DNA from: Kineosporiaceae bacterium
Lineage (GTDB): Bacteria > Actinomycetota > Actinomycetes > Actinomycetales > Angustibacteraceae
Length of the DNA stretch: 20,482 bases
Direction: 5' to 3'
Assembly (NCBI GenBank): GCA_027345905.1
Contig: DAIETC010000238.1
Coordinates: 1 to 20,482 of the forward strand
Below are positions 1 through 7,111 of the stretch, in pieces. A program made the position numbers and the translations under genes. A model generated the notes under the pieces. The model did no database searches, was not told the origin of the DNA, and saw only the letters and a program-made list of their open reading frames with translations. Positions within the stretch are counted from its first letter, which is position 1; each line of letters begins with the position of its first letter.

Positions 1-40
1 CTCGCTCGGTTGAGCGTAGGGCCTGTGACCTGCGGTTTTG

Positions 41-117
<77 letters not shown>

Positions 118-147
118 GTGCGGCTGCTTCGCGAACGAAGCCGCCCC

Positions 148-153
148 ATCCTA
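148..153 (-). promoter_or_regulatory. possible -10 box of the tRNA-Pro gene
   Basis: The minus strand reads TAGGAT here, about 30 bases before the tRNA 5' end, which suits a short precursor leader. No good -35 hexamer is visible 16-18 bases upstream. Between this box and the tRNA lies a small inverted repeat, GCTTCG (126-131) and CGAAGC (136-141) around a CGAA loop, which would sit in the 5' leader. The assignment rests on sequence appearance only. Confidence 0.35.
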
Positions 154-185
154 GCGGAGGACGCGGGTGGCCCGTGCGTGACCGC

Positions 186-1148
186 TCACCGTGGGGTGAG
201 GGTCAGCAGGGTGGCTTCCGGGCGGCAGGCGAAGCGCACGGGCGTGTACGGCGAGGTGCCCAGGCCCGCGCTCACGTGCAGCCAGGCGGCGTCGTCCGGG
301 GGCGGGGAGGTGGGGGGCACTTCACCTGCCCCCGGCCACCAGCGGCTCAGCCCCCGCGCCCGCCGGCGATGCAGGTCGCAGTTGGTCACCAGAGCGCCGT
401 AGCCGGGAAGGCGCAGCTGGCCGCCGTGGGTGTGCCCGGCCAGGATCAGCGGCACGGATTCTCGGGCCATGGCGTCCAGGACCCGCGTATACGGCGCGTG
501 CGTGACGCCGATCGTGAGGTCGTGCACGCCCCGCACGCTGCCGGGGTATCGGTCGTACCGCAGGTGCGGGTCGTCGACGCCGACGAACCCGAGCCGCACG
601 CCGCGCACGGTCAGCTCGGCGCGAGCATTCGTCAGGTCGAGCCAGCCGGACGACGTGAGGCCGGCCACCAGGTCGGCGGTGGGCAGCCGGTCGCCCCGGA
701 TCCGGCGCCGGCCACCGTGCCGGGTCAGGTAACGCGCGGGGTTCTTCGCTCGGGGGCCGTAGTAGTCGTTGGAGCCGAGCACGAACACCCCAGGTCGCGT
801 CAGCAGCGGCGCCAGGGCGTGCAGCGCCGTCGGTACCGCCTGGCGGTGGGCGAGGTTGTCACCGGTGTCGACGACCAGGTCGGGCTCCAGGGCGGCCAGC
901 CCCCGCACCCACTCGACCTCGCGGCGGGTGCTCGGAGTCAGGTGCAGGTCGGACAGGTGCAGCACCCTCAGCTGCGGCGTCCCCGGGGCGAGCACGGGCA
1001 GCGTGCGCCGACGCAGGGTGTAGGCGCGGCTCTCGGCGAGGCTGTACGCCAGCCCGAGCGTGCCGGTGCCGGCGAGCAGGCCCGCGGCGCGGCGCCAGGA
1101 CGTCGGGGCGGCAGACGTCGGGGCGGAAGGCCTCGGGGCGGCAGTCAT
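186..1148 (-). CDS. metallophosphoesterase, membrane-anchored YkuE-like type
   Basis: The 320-aa protein is a calcineurin-like metallophosphoesterase that uses two metal ions to hydrolyse phosphoester bonds; its substrate is unknown. Motifs run in the family order: HLSDLHL (D67, H69), VDTGDN (D97), GSNDYY (N127, the GNH/GND position), THAPY (H217) and GHTHGG (H239, H241). Residues 18-37 are a weakly hydrophobic segment that could anchor the N-terminus, with the catalytic domain probably outside. I chose the ATG at 1148. The reading frame stays open upstream to 1367, but that stretch overlaps the divergent YqeY-type gene and is not family-like. It occupies the position of M. tuberculosis Rv3683, beside the PBP gene, but is divergent from the YqeY gene with only 37 bp between starts. 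Confidence 0.85.
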   Translation of the reverse strand: MTAAPRPSAPTSAAPTSWRRAAGLLAGTGTLGLAYSLAESRAYTLRRRTLPVLAPGTPQLRVLHLSDLHLTPSTRREVEWVRGLAALEPDLVVDTGDNLAHRQAVPTALHALAPLLTRPGVFVLGSNDYYGPRAKNPARYLTRHGGRRRIRGDRLPTADLVAGLTSSGWLDLTNARAELTVRGVRLGFVGVDDPHLRYDRYPGSVRGVHDLTIGVTHAPYTRVLDAMARESVPLILAGHTHGGQLRLPGYGALVTNCDLHRRRARGLSRWWPGAGEVPPTSPPPDDAAWLHVSAGLGTSPYTPVRFACRPEATLLTLTPR

Positions 1149-1185
1149 GGTGCGCCATCTTGTCATCGGCTGGGACCATGGCCGT

Positions 1186-1641
1186 ATGTCCTTCGTGAAA
1201 CAGACCTTGCGCGCCGACCTGCAGGAGTCGATGCGGGCTCGCGACGAGCTGCGCACCGCCACGATCCGCATGGTGCTCAGCGCGCTCAGCAACGAAGAGG
1301 TCGCCGGAACCTCGGCCCGTGAGCTCAGCGACGACGAGGTGCAGACGGTGCTGCGCCGTGAGGCCAAGAAGCGCCGCGAGGCGGCAGCCGCCTTCGCCGC
1401 CGGGGGGCGCCCGGAGCGGGCCGAGCGTGAGCTGGCCGAGCTCGCCGTGCTCGAGACCTACCTGCCCACCCAGCTGGACGACGCCGCTCTGGGGGCTCTG
1501 GTCAGCGCGGCGATCGAGCAGGTCGGCGGGCAAGGCCCCGGCGACATGGGTCGGGTGATGAAGGCCGCCCAGGCTGCGGTGGCCGGCCGGGCTGACGGCG
1601 CAAGAGTGTCGAGCGAGGTACGCCGTCAACTGACCGGGTGA
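1186..1641 (+). CDS. GatB/YqeY domain-containing protein
   Basis: The 151-aa protein matches the YqeY family in length (about 150 aa) and pattern. The N-terminus is helical and Arg/Lys-rich (MSFVKQTLRADLQESMRARD), the centre reads VLRREAKKRREAAAAF, the middle has LETYLPTQLDD, and the end is GDMGRVMKAAQAAVAGRADGARVSSEVRRQL. The domain resembles the C-terminal tail domain of the GatB subunit of the tRNA-dependent amidotransferase. A role in tRNA handling is often suggested, but the function of stand-alone YqeY proteins is not settled. The ATG at 1186 gives the conserved N-terminus. There is no clear ribosome binding site; GACCAT six bases before the ATG could be a weak -10 box for a leaderless message. 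It is convergent with the PBP gene, leaving a 31-bp gap. Confidence 0.88.
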   Translation: MSFVKQTLRADLQESMRARDELRTATIRMVLSALSNEEVAGTSARELSDDEVQTVLRREAKKRREAAAAFAAGGRPERAERELAELAVLETYLPTQLDDAALGALVSAAIEQVGGQGPGDMGRVMKAAQAAVAGRADGARVSSEVRRQLTG

Positions 1642-1642
1642 A

Positions 1643-1671
1643 CCGGCCGGGCGCTGGGGTGTCGCAGCCGG
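1643..1671. terminator. possible short hairpin in the YqeY/PBP convergent gap
   Basis: CCGGC (1643-1647) and GCCGG (1667-1671) are inverted and separated by 19 bases in the gap between two converging genes. The stem is only 5 bp and neither strand has a T tract, so this is a weak candidate for a shared transcription end. Confidence 0.2.
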
Positions 1672-1672
1672 C

Positions 1673-4102
1673 TCAGTGCTTGCCGCCGCCGCCGTTGCCC
1701 TGCCCCGGGCCGGGGGCAGGCGTCGTGGACGCGGGCGGCGTCGTCGGTGGCGCTGTCGGCGTCGGAGCAACGCCCGAGCTGATGTAGATCGTCACGGTGG
1801 TGCCCGGCGCCACCAGCGACCCGGCGGCCGGCGACGAGCTGACCGCGGTGCCGGCGGGCAGGCTGGAGGGCACCGCAGTCGCGCTCACGCTGGGGGTCAG
1901 ACCCGCGGCGACGACGGCGTCCTGGGCGGCCTGCTGGGGCAGGCCGATCACCGACGGCACGCCAACCCGCTGGCCGTTCACAACGGTGTCGCTGGGGGCG
2001 CTGAACTGCTCGACCGGCTGGCCGACCAGCGCCTGAGACATGAACTGCTTCCAGATAGGTGCTGCGATCGTGGCGCCGTAGACCTTGCCGTACTGCGTGC
2101 CCCCCAACGAGATGTTGTTCATCGAGCGCTGCCCTGAGGTGTGCCCCACCCACACGGCGCTCGCGAGCTGCGGGGTGTAGCCGACGAACCACAGGTCGGT
2201 CGAGCCGTTGGTCGTTCCGGTCTTGCCGGCGGCGGGCCGGCCGATCGAGTTTCCTTTCGCGGTGCCGTTGGTGATGACCCCCTGCAGGGCGTCGGTGACG
2301 CCACTGGCGATGTCCGGGTCGAGCACCTGCGAGCAGTTCGCGCTGGGCGCCGGCCGGCTCTTGCCGTCCAGGCCCTTGACCGCGGTAATCGAGATCGGCG
2401 CGCAGTAGACGCCACCGGCGGCGAACGCGGCGTACGCCGCCGCCATGGTGAGCGGCGCGATGTTCTCGACTCCCAGGGTGAGTGAGGGGCGAGGGTGCAG
2501 GCGGGTGGACAGCGTCTTGTCACCGGGCAGGTAGGGCTGCGGGGTCGCCAGGTGCACGCCGAGGGACTCGGCCATGTCACGAACCTCGCACACGCCCACC
2601 TGCGCCTCCAGGTTCACGTACGCCGTGTTGACCGAGTCGGCCGTCGCCTGCAACAAGGTGAGGTTGCCCTGCTGTCCCCCCTCGCTGTTGGCGACCTTGG
2701 GGTAGTTGTCGGCGAAGCGCTGGTCGGCGGCGCAGTACTTGAAGGCTGAGCGGGGGAACGACGCCGGGCTGGGCGGGGCCTGGATTCTGCTCGTCAACGG
2801 CCGGCCCTCCTTCAACGCGGCCGCCAGGGTGAACGCCTTGAACGTCGAGCCGGTCTGAAAGCCGCCGCCGCCGCCGTACTCGCTGTCGACGTTGTAGTTG
2901 ACGGCGTCGAAGCCCGCGGCCCGCTTATTGCTGAAGCGGGTGTTCTGCACCATGGCCAGGATCTTGCCGGTGCCGGGCTCGACGACGGACATGGCCGCAC
3001 CGACACCCGAACGGTTCGCCGCGGGCACGCGCGCGTTGATCGCCTGCTGGGCCAGCGCCTGCAGCTTGGGGTCGATGGTCGTGGTGATCGTCAGGCCACC
3101 GCGCAGGATCAGATTGCGTCGCTGCGCCGGAGTGGCGCCAAAGCTCTTGTCGCGCAGCAGCGTCTCGTACACGTAGTTGCAGAAGTACCCGTAGTTGGCC
3201 AAATCACAGCCGTTGCCGGTCGAGGAGATCCGCAGCCGCAGCTTCGTGGCACGGGCCTTGTCGTGCTCGGCGCGGGTGATGACACCGGTCTGCAGCATGC
3301 GCTCGAGCACGATGTTGCGTCGCTCGATGGCGGCCTTGGGGTTCAGGCGGGGGTTGAAGGCCTGCGGCTGCTGGACTATACCCGCGAGCAGCGCGGCCTG
3401 CGGCAAGGTAAGGCTCTTGGCGCGGATCCCGAAGTAGTGGCGCGCCGCAGCCTCGACCCCGTAGGCGCCGTCGCCGTAGTACGCGATGTTCAGGTAGCCC
3501 TCCAGGATCTGCCGCTTGGACATGTGCTCCTCGAGGGTGACCGCCAGCTTGAGCTCGCGGATCTTGCGGGAGTACGTCTGGCGTACCGCCGCGGCCGCGC
3601 CCGCGGCGTCCCCGGCGTACACCGCGTTCTCTTGCAGGGTGAGCTTGACGTACTGCTGGGTCAGCGTGGAGGCACCCTGGGTCTGCGCGCCGCTGGCGTT
3701 GCGCACCACCGCGCGCAGGATGCCCTTCAGGTCGACACCACCGTGCTGGTAGAAGCGGGTGTCCTCGATGGCCACCTGTGCTTTGGCCATGACAGGGGCG
3801 ATCTGGTCCAGCGGCACCACGATGCGGTTCTCGCTGTAGAAGGTGGCGATCGGCGTCCCGTCCGCGGCCAGGATCCTGGACTGCTGGGCCAGGGGACTTT
3901 GCTGCAGTTCGGTGAGAAGGGACTGGAAGAACCCGACGCCACCGCGCGCGGCTGCGCCCGCGGCGCCCACCGCCGGCATGCCCAGGCCCGCGCCGATCAG
4001 CCCCGCGACCAGTGAGGTCAGCACGAGGGAGGCGAGCAGCACCAGCACGGCGGCCAGGCTCTCGCCGCGCTCGTCGCGGCGCAGCCTCGTGGGACTGCTC
4101 AT
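1673..4102 (-). CDS. ponA2: bifunctional class A penicillin-binding protein with C-terminal PASTA domain (PonA2-like)
   Basis: This 809-aa protein polymerises and cross-links peptidoglycan outside the cell membrane. A short cytoplasmic N-terminus (rich in Arg) precedes a membrane segment at about 16-45. The glycosyltransferase-51 domain follows with EDTRFYQHGGVD (catalytic E113), GASTLTQQ (143-150) and RKIRELKLAVTLEEHMSKRQILEGYLN (179-205; given by position, key E191). The transpeptidase has STFK (S419, K422), SVN (490-492) and KTGTT (627-631). One PASTA repeat, expected to bind muropeptide or beta-lactam-like ligands, spans about 711-778, and the tail is Pro/Thr/Gly-rich. The ATG at 4102 has a strong GAGGAG ribosome site five bases away. 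Six cysteines (299, 308, 457, 505, 567, 590) lie in the external part. It is divergent from the whiB gene, as ponA2 is from whiB4 in mycobacteria. Confidence 0.95.
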   Translation of the reverse strand: MSSPTRLRRDERGESLAAVLVLLASLVLTSLVAGLIGAGLGMPAVGAAGAAARGGVGFFQSLLTELQQSPLAQQSRILAADGTPIATFYSENRIVVPLDQIAPVMAKAQVAIEDTRFYQHGGVDLKGILRAVVRNASGAQTQGASTLTQQYVKLTLQENAVYAGDAAGAAAAVRQTYSRKIRELKLAVTLEEHMSKRQILEGYLNIAYYGDGAYGVEAAARHYFGIRAKSLTLPQAALLAGIVQQPQAFNPRLNPKAAIERRNIVLERMLQTGVITRAEHDKARATKLRLRISSTGNGCDLANYGYFCNYVYETLLRDKSFGATPAQRRNLILRGGLTITTTIDPKLQALAQQAINARVPAANRSGVGAAMSVVEPGTGKILAMVQNTRFSNKRAAGFDAVNYNVDSEYGGGGGFQTGSTFKAFTLAAALKEGRPLTSRIQAPPSPASFPRSAFKYCAADQRFADNYPKVANSEGGQQGNLTLLQATADSVNTAYVNLEAQVGVCEVRDMAESLGVHLATPQPYLPGDKTLSTRLHPRPSLTLGVENIAPLTMAAAYAAFAAGGVYCAPISITAVKGLDGKSRPAPSANCSQVLDPDIASGVTDALQGVITNGTAKGNSIGRPAAGKTGTTNGSTDLWFVGYTPQLASAVWVGHTSGQRSMNNISLGGTQYGKVYGATIAAPIWKQFMSQALVGQPVEQFSAPSDTVVNGQRVGVPSVIGLPQQAAQDAVVAAGLTPSVSATAVPSSLPAGTAVSSSPAAGSLVAPGTTVTIYISSGVAPTPTAPPTTPPASTTPAPGPGQGNGGGGKH

Positions 4103-4160
4103 CCAGGCTCCTCGTCACTTGGTACGCCGACGTCAAGGGGTAACGACGTCACCGGGTAAC

Positions 4161-4191
4161 AGGGTACGACCGGCGGGGGATGACTAGTCAT
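4161..4191 (-). promoter_or_regulatory. candidate PBP promoter with a 12-bp palindrome near -35
   Basis: In the 226-bp gap between the PBP and whiB genes, the minus strand reads TACCCT (4166-4161), a TANNNT-type -10 box. About 18 bases upstream lies TGACTA, inside the perfect palindrome ATGACTAGTCAT (4180-4191). The palindrome is AT-rich against a very GC-rich background and sits where a dimeric regulator could block the -35 region. Two GGGTAAC copies (4138-4144, 4154-4160) lie between this -10 and the PBP start. A possible -10 for the whiB direction is TACCGT at 4246-4251. All assignments are by eye. Confidence 0.35.
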
Positions 4192-4328
4192 ATTGGGCGC
4201 GACTAATGGCCGGTCTGGGTGATGGTCGCCGCCACGGCTCGTCCCTACCGTCGTACAGGGGGCCAGAAGGCATCGTGTCACCACGTGGGGCTCGCCGCCT
4301 TCAGAACACGCAAAGTCAGGGGACGCGC

Positions 4329-4667
4329 ATGGCGAGCACGGAGTCAACCATCAGCGAGCAAGGCTGGCGCCAGGACTGGGCGGCCCGCGGCTCGTGCCGC
4401 ACGAGCGACCCGGACGAGCTCTTCGTCCAGGGCGCGGCGCAGAACCGGGCCAAGGCCGTGTGCATGGGGTGCGTCGTGCGAACCGAATGTCTGGCCGATT
4501 CCCTGGACAACCGGGTCGTGTTAGGTGTCTGGGGTGGGCTGACCGAGCGTGAGCGGCGAGCGTTGCTCAAGAAGCGGCCGAACGTGCGTTCGTGGCGCCG
4601 CCTGCTGGAGGCGGCTCGACACGAGCACGCTATCGCCTGGTCGCAAGCCGAACGCCGGGTCGGCTGA
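4329..4667 (+). CDS. whiB4: WhiB-family iron-sulfur transcription factor (WhiB4/WblA type)
   Basis: The 112-aa protein has the four cluster-binding cysteines of the WhiB family, C23, C45-x-x-C48 and C54, followed by the GVWGG turn (66-70) and a basic segment with LLKKRP, the usual DNA-contact region. WhiB proteins bind a [4Fe-4S] cluster that senses O2 or NO, and act on transcription, often through the primary sigma factor. The start at 4329 has an AGGGGA ribosome site five bases upstream; an earlier ATG at 4206 would add 41 residues that do not look family-like. Its position between a PonA2-like gene and the Get3-like ATPase operon matches whiB4 of M. tuberculosis and wblA of Streptomyces. 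Its last three codons are also the start of a 19-bp tandem repeat, so the C-terminal residues RVG may come from the repeat. Confidence 0.93.
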   Translation: MASTESTISEQGWRQDWAARGSCRTSDPDELFVQGAAQNRAKAVCMGCVVRTECLADSLDNRVVLGVWGGLTERERRALLKKRPNVRSWRRLLEAARHEHAIAWSQAERRVG

Positions 4668-4734
4668 GACTCCGACCGTCGGCTGGGGCCGCGGCGGTCG
4701 GCTGAGGCAAAGACCGTCGGCTGAGGCCCAGACC
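4659..4734. repeat. four-copy 19-bp tandem repeat in the whiB/ATPase convergent gap
   Basis: Four adjacent 19-bp units begin at 4659, 4678, 4697 and 4716. All start with GTCGGCTG; the approximate consensus is GTCGGCTGAGGCNNAGACC. Units 3 and 4 agree at 17 of 19 positions; unit 2 is the most diverged. The array begins in the last codons of the whiB gene, supplies its TGA stop, and ends on the base before the complement of the ATPase stop codon at 4735. It therefore fills the whole gap. The unit is not a multiple of three, so it does not encode a repeated peptide. Confidence 0.85.
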
Positions 4735-4739
4735 TCAGC
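4720..4739. terminator. candidate bidirectional hairpin at the whiB/ATPase convergent ends
   Basis: GCTGAGG (4720-4726) and CCTCAGC (4733-4739) form a perfect 7-bp stem with the 6-base loop CCCAGA. The left arm lies in the last 19-bp repeat unit and the right arm spans the complement of the ATPase stop codon. There is no T tract, which is common for actinobacterial hairpin terminators. It could end transcripts from both sides. Confidence 0.45.
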
Positions 4740-5913
4740 GCCGCGCCAGATCGCGCCCGACTCGACGCAGGCTGGGCAGGTCGTGCACGTCCTGCGCCAG
4801 GGCGGCGACCTGGGCCCTGGGCACGTGGGGATGGGTGGCGGTGAAACGCGTGGTCATGCTCTGCTCGCGCGCCATCACCTTCGCCCGCTCCGCATGCAGG
4901 CGCAGCAGCTGGGCGGTCAGCGGGTGCTCCTTGTGCTCGGCTAGCGTCTCCGCGGCGGCCAGGGCCCGTTCGGCGGACAGCGGAGCCGCGACGTTGTGCA
5001 CCCGGTTGAGGACGAGCCCGGCCAGGGGCATCTGCTCGCTCGCCAACCGGTCGACGAAGTACGACGCCTCCCGCAGGGCGTCCGGCTCGGGGGTGGCGAC
5101 GACGATGAATGAGGTGCCCTTCTGCTGGAGCAGGCGGTAGGTGACGTCGGCCCGCTCGCGGAACCCGCCGAACATGGTGTCGAGAGCGGCGACGAAGGTC
5201 GAGATGTCGCTCAGCACCTGCGCGCCCAGGACCTTCGTGAGGGTCCCCGTCACCAGGCTCACGCCGGTGGAGAACACCTTCAGGTAGGCCCGGCCACCGA
5301 CCTTGGCGGGGGCGAGCAGCAACTTGATGAACCGCCCGTCGAGGAACGAGCCGAGCCGGGCGGGGGCGTCCAGGAAGTCCAGGGCCGAACGCGACGGCGG
5401 GGTGTCCACGACGATGAGGTCCCACGTGCCCTCGCGGTCGGCTTGGGCGCGCAGCTGCCCCAGTCGCTCCATAGCCATGTACTCCTGCGTTCCCGCGAAC
5501 GAGCTGGACAACGCTTGGTAGAAGGGGTTGGCCAGGATCTGCTGCGACCGCTCCGGCGTGGAGTGCGACTGCACGATCTCGTCGAACGTGCGCTTCATGT
5601 CGAGCATCATCGCGTCCAGGCGACCCCCCTTGCCCGCCGCGATCCCGGCCACCTGGCGGGGAGTGTTGTCCAGCTGGTCCAGACCCATCGCCTGGGCCAG
5701 CCGGCGCGCCGGGTCGATCGTCAGGACGACGACGCTGCGCCCGCCCTCGGCGGCGCGTAGCGCGAGCGCGGCCGCCGTGGTCGTCTTGCCGACGCCGCCT
5801 GCGCCACAGCAGACGATGATCCGGGTGCCCCGGTCGGTGAGCAGGGCGTCCACGTCCAGGTCGGGCGGGCCGGCCGACGTCCGGCGGGATCGGGCGGTGC
5901 CGCGCGACGTCAT
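4735..5913 (-). CDS. ArsA/Get3-like ATPase, second subunit (Rv3680/BagB-like)
   Basis: The 392-aa protein is a SIMIBI-class P-loop ATPase related to ArsA and Get3. The Walker A is GAGGVGKTT (37-45), the switch I-like region contains TIDPARRLAQAMG, and DTPPSRSALDFLD forms switch II. The signature lysine of the deviant Walker A (KGGxxGKT) is alanine here. A hydrophobic, Met-containing segment in the middle and the helical C-terminus resemble Get3-type client-binding regions. Its ATG overlaps the previous gene's TGA (ATGA), so the two subunits are translationally coupled and probably form a heterodimer, as reported for the M. tuberculosis pair. Arsenite transport is unlikely: there are no ArsA-like metal-site cysteine clusters and no adjacent arsenic genes. 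The natural client is unknown. Confidence 0.88.
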   Translation of the reverse strand: MTSRGTARSRRTSAGPPDLDVDALLTDRGTRIIVCCGAGGVGKTTTAAALALRAAEGGRSVVVLTIDPARRLAQAMGLDQLDNTPRQVAGIAAGKGGRLDAMMLDMKRTFDEIVQSHSTPERSQQILANPFYQALSSSFAGTQEYMAMERLGQLRAQADREGTWDLIVVDTPPSRSALDFLDAPARLGSFLDGRFIKLLLAPAKVGGRAYLKVFSTGVSLVTGTLTKVLGAQVLSDISTFVAALDTMFGGFRERADVTYRLLQQKGTSFIVVATPEPDALREASYFVDRLASEQMPLAGLVLNRVHNVAAPLSAERALAAAETLAEHKEHPLTAQLLRLHAERAKVMAREQSMTTRFTATHPHVPRAQVAALAQDVHDLPSLRRVGRDLARR

Positions 5914-6899
5914 GCCATGCCCTGGGCGTGCAGCCGGTCGGCGAGCAGGTACAGACCGCCCAGATCCACCCCGGCGACCAGGGCGGGAAGCTCGTAGATG
6001 ACCGGGCCGAGCGCGTCGAGCGCCGCGCGTTCGCGCCGCTCCAGGGCCAGGCGGTCGGCATGCTCACGGGCCTGGACGAGCAGCCCGTCGACCAGGGCGG
6101 GTGTGGCGCTCAGCCCGGCGGCGCCAAGCCCCGCCCGCACCTCGTCCACGTCGAGCGCTCCCTTGCCTGCCGCGCTGAGCCGACGGGCTCCCAGCACAGG
6201 CTCGCGCACCAGGTTCACGACGATGCCACCCACCGCCAGACCCGCTGCAGTGAGGTCACGCACGCCGTCGGCAGTCTCTTGCACGGGCATCTCCTCCAGC
6301 ACGCTCACCAGGTGGACGACGCTTTGCGGCGAGTGCAGCAAGCTGGTGATGGCCTGCGCCTGGTGTCGGATGGGCCCGACGCGGGCCAGCCCAACCACTT
6401 CGGCGTTGACGTTGAGGAATCGCACGATCCGCCCGGTCGGCGGCGCGTCCAGGACCACGGCGTCGTACACGTAGCGGCCACCCTCGCGCCGGCGCACGGC
6501 CTCGTAGACCTTGCCGGTCAACAGCACGTCCCGGATGCCCGGGGCGATCGTGGTGGCGAAGTCGACGGCGCCGAAGCGCTCGAGGACGGCGGCGGCCCGG
6601 CCCAGCTTGTAGAAGAGCTGGACGTACTCCAGCAGCGCGGCCTTGGCCTCTACCGCGAGCGCCAGCACGCTGCCCCCGCCAGGCGCGTTGGCGATCTTGT
6701 GGGCGACGTACCCCACGGGCGGCGCGTCGAAGACCTGAGCGATGCCCTGACGGTCCTCCACCTCGACGAGCAGCACCTTCTTGCCGTCCCGGGCGAGGGC
6801 CAGCGCAAGCGCCGCGGCGACCGTCGTCTTGCCCGTGCCGCCCTTGCCGGTCACCACGTGCAGCCGCACCCCGTCCCAGTGCCGCTCGACGCTGCCCAT
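5910..6899 (-). CDS. ArsA/Get3-like ATPase, first subunit (Rv3679/BagA-like)
   Basis: The 329-aa protein carries the full deviant Walker A GKGGTGKTT (18-26) including the signature lysine K19, then VEVEDRQGIAQVFD, and a switch II-like VVLDAPPTGRIVRFLN. It is the first gene of a two-gene operon with the other ATPase, overlapping it by four bases. Get3-type proteins use ATP-driven opening and closing of a dimer to hold hydrophobic proteins; whether this actinobacterial pair does so is not certain. The ATG at 6899 lies six bases after TAGCCT, so the message is probably leaderless. It shares a 59-bp divergent promoter region with the DUF4177 gene, the same arrangement as in M. tuberculosis. Confidence 0.88.
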   Translation of the reverse strand: MGSVERHWDGVRLHVVTGKGGTGKTTVAAALALALARDGKKVLLVEVEDRQGIAQVFDAPPVGYVAHKIANAPGGGSVLALAVEAKAALLEYVQLFYKLGRAAAVLERFGAVDFATTIAPGIRDVLLTGKVYEAVRRREGGRYVYDAVVLDAPPTGRIVRFLNVNAEVVGLARVGPIRHQAQAITSLLHSPQSVVHLVSVLEEMPVQETADGVRDLTAAGLAVGGIVVNLVREPVLGARRLSAAGKGALDVDEVRAGLGAAGLSATPALVDGLLVQAREHADRLALERRERAALDALGPVIYELPALVAGVDLGGLYLLADRLHAQGMA

Positions 6900-6905
6900 G
6901 GGGCG

Positions 6906-6911
6906 AGGCTA
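6906..6911 (-). promoter_or_regulatory. -10 box for leaderless ATPase operon transcript
   Basis: The minus strand reads TAGCCT, then six bases, then the ATG at 6899. That spacing places the transcription start at the start codon. No ribosome site is present before the ATG, which supports a leaderless message. Confidence 0.55.
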
Positions 6912-6945
6912 CCCAGCGTGGGCCTGTCGCCGCGTGCTGGACCAT

Positions 6946-6951
6946 TAGGCT
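6946..6951 (+). promoter_or_regulatory. -10 box for leaderless DUF4177-RidA-NUDIX-MBL transcript
   Basis: TAGGCT is followed by seven bases and the ATG at 6959. No Shine-Dalgarno sequence is visible, so transcription probably starts at or next to the ATG. The same hexamer and spacing recur before nth and the CBS gene. Confidence 0.55.
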
Positions 6952-6958
6952 GCAGCCC

Positions 6959-7111
6959 ATGTCAACCTCGTGGGAATACGCGACCGTGCCGCTCATCGTG
7001 CATGCGACCAAGCAGATCCTCGACCAGTGGGGCGAGGACGGCTGGGAGCTCGTGCAGGTGGTCAACAACGACGGCAACCTGGTCGCCTACCTCAAGCGAC
7101 CCCGACCGTGA
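6959..7111 (+). CDS. DUF4177-family small protein
   Basis: This 50-aa protein begins MSTSWEYATVPLIVHATKQI and ends in YLKRPRP. The pattern WEYATVPL ... ILDQWGEDGWELVQVV ... LVAYLKRP is the DUF4177 signature, a small beta-alpha-beta protein of unknown role in which GWELV is highly conserved. The ATG at 6959 is chosen because the conserved tryptophan follows it and a -10 box lies just upstream. The TGA overlaps the GTG start of the RidA gene (GTGA), so translation is coupled. It sits at the position of the small gene Rv3678A in M. tuberculosis. Confidence 0.85.
   Translation: MSTSWEYATVPLIVHATKQILDQWGEDGWELVQVVNNDGNLVAYLKRPRP

Noticed and set aside
174..1322. Long plus-strand open frame opposite the metallophosphoesterase
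   Set aside because: Low-complexity Arg/Gly/Pro/Gln-rich translation without motifs; the minus strand has the complete metal-binding set.
4281..4288. CCACGTGG palindrome in the whiB leader
   Set aside because: Short GC-rich palindromes are common at this composition, and nothing else supports an operator here.
4267..4290. Possible Crp-binding site near GTGTCACCACGTGG before whiB
   Set aside because: It does not match TGTGA-N6-TCACA in half-site order or spacing.
4316..6067. 583-codon minus-strand frame spanning whiB and the second ATPase
   Set aside because: It runs out of frame through the ATPase gene and antisense to whiB, with Arg/Ala-rich filler sequence and no family pattern.
4735..6899. 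Arsenic-resistance operon suggested by ArsA-like ATPases, with an ArsB-like permease at 15287-16576
   Set aside because: The ATPases and the permease are 8 kb apart, there is no ArsR or ArsC gene, and the ATPases fit the Get3-like pair conserved next to whiB4.
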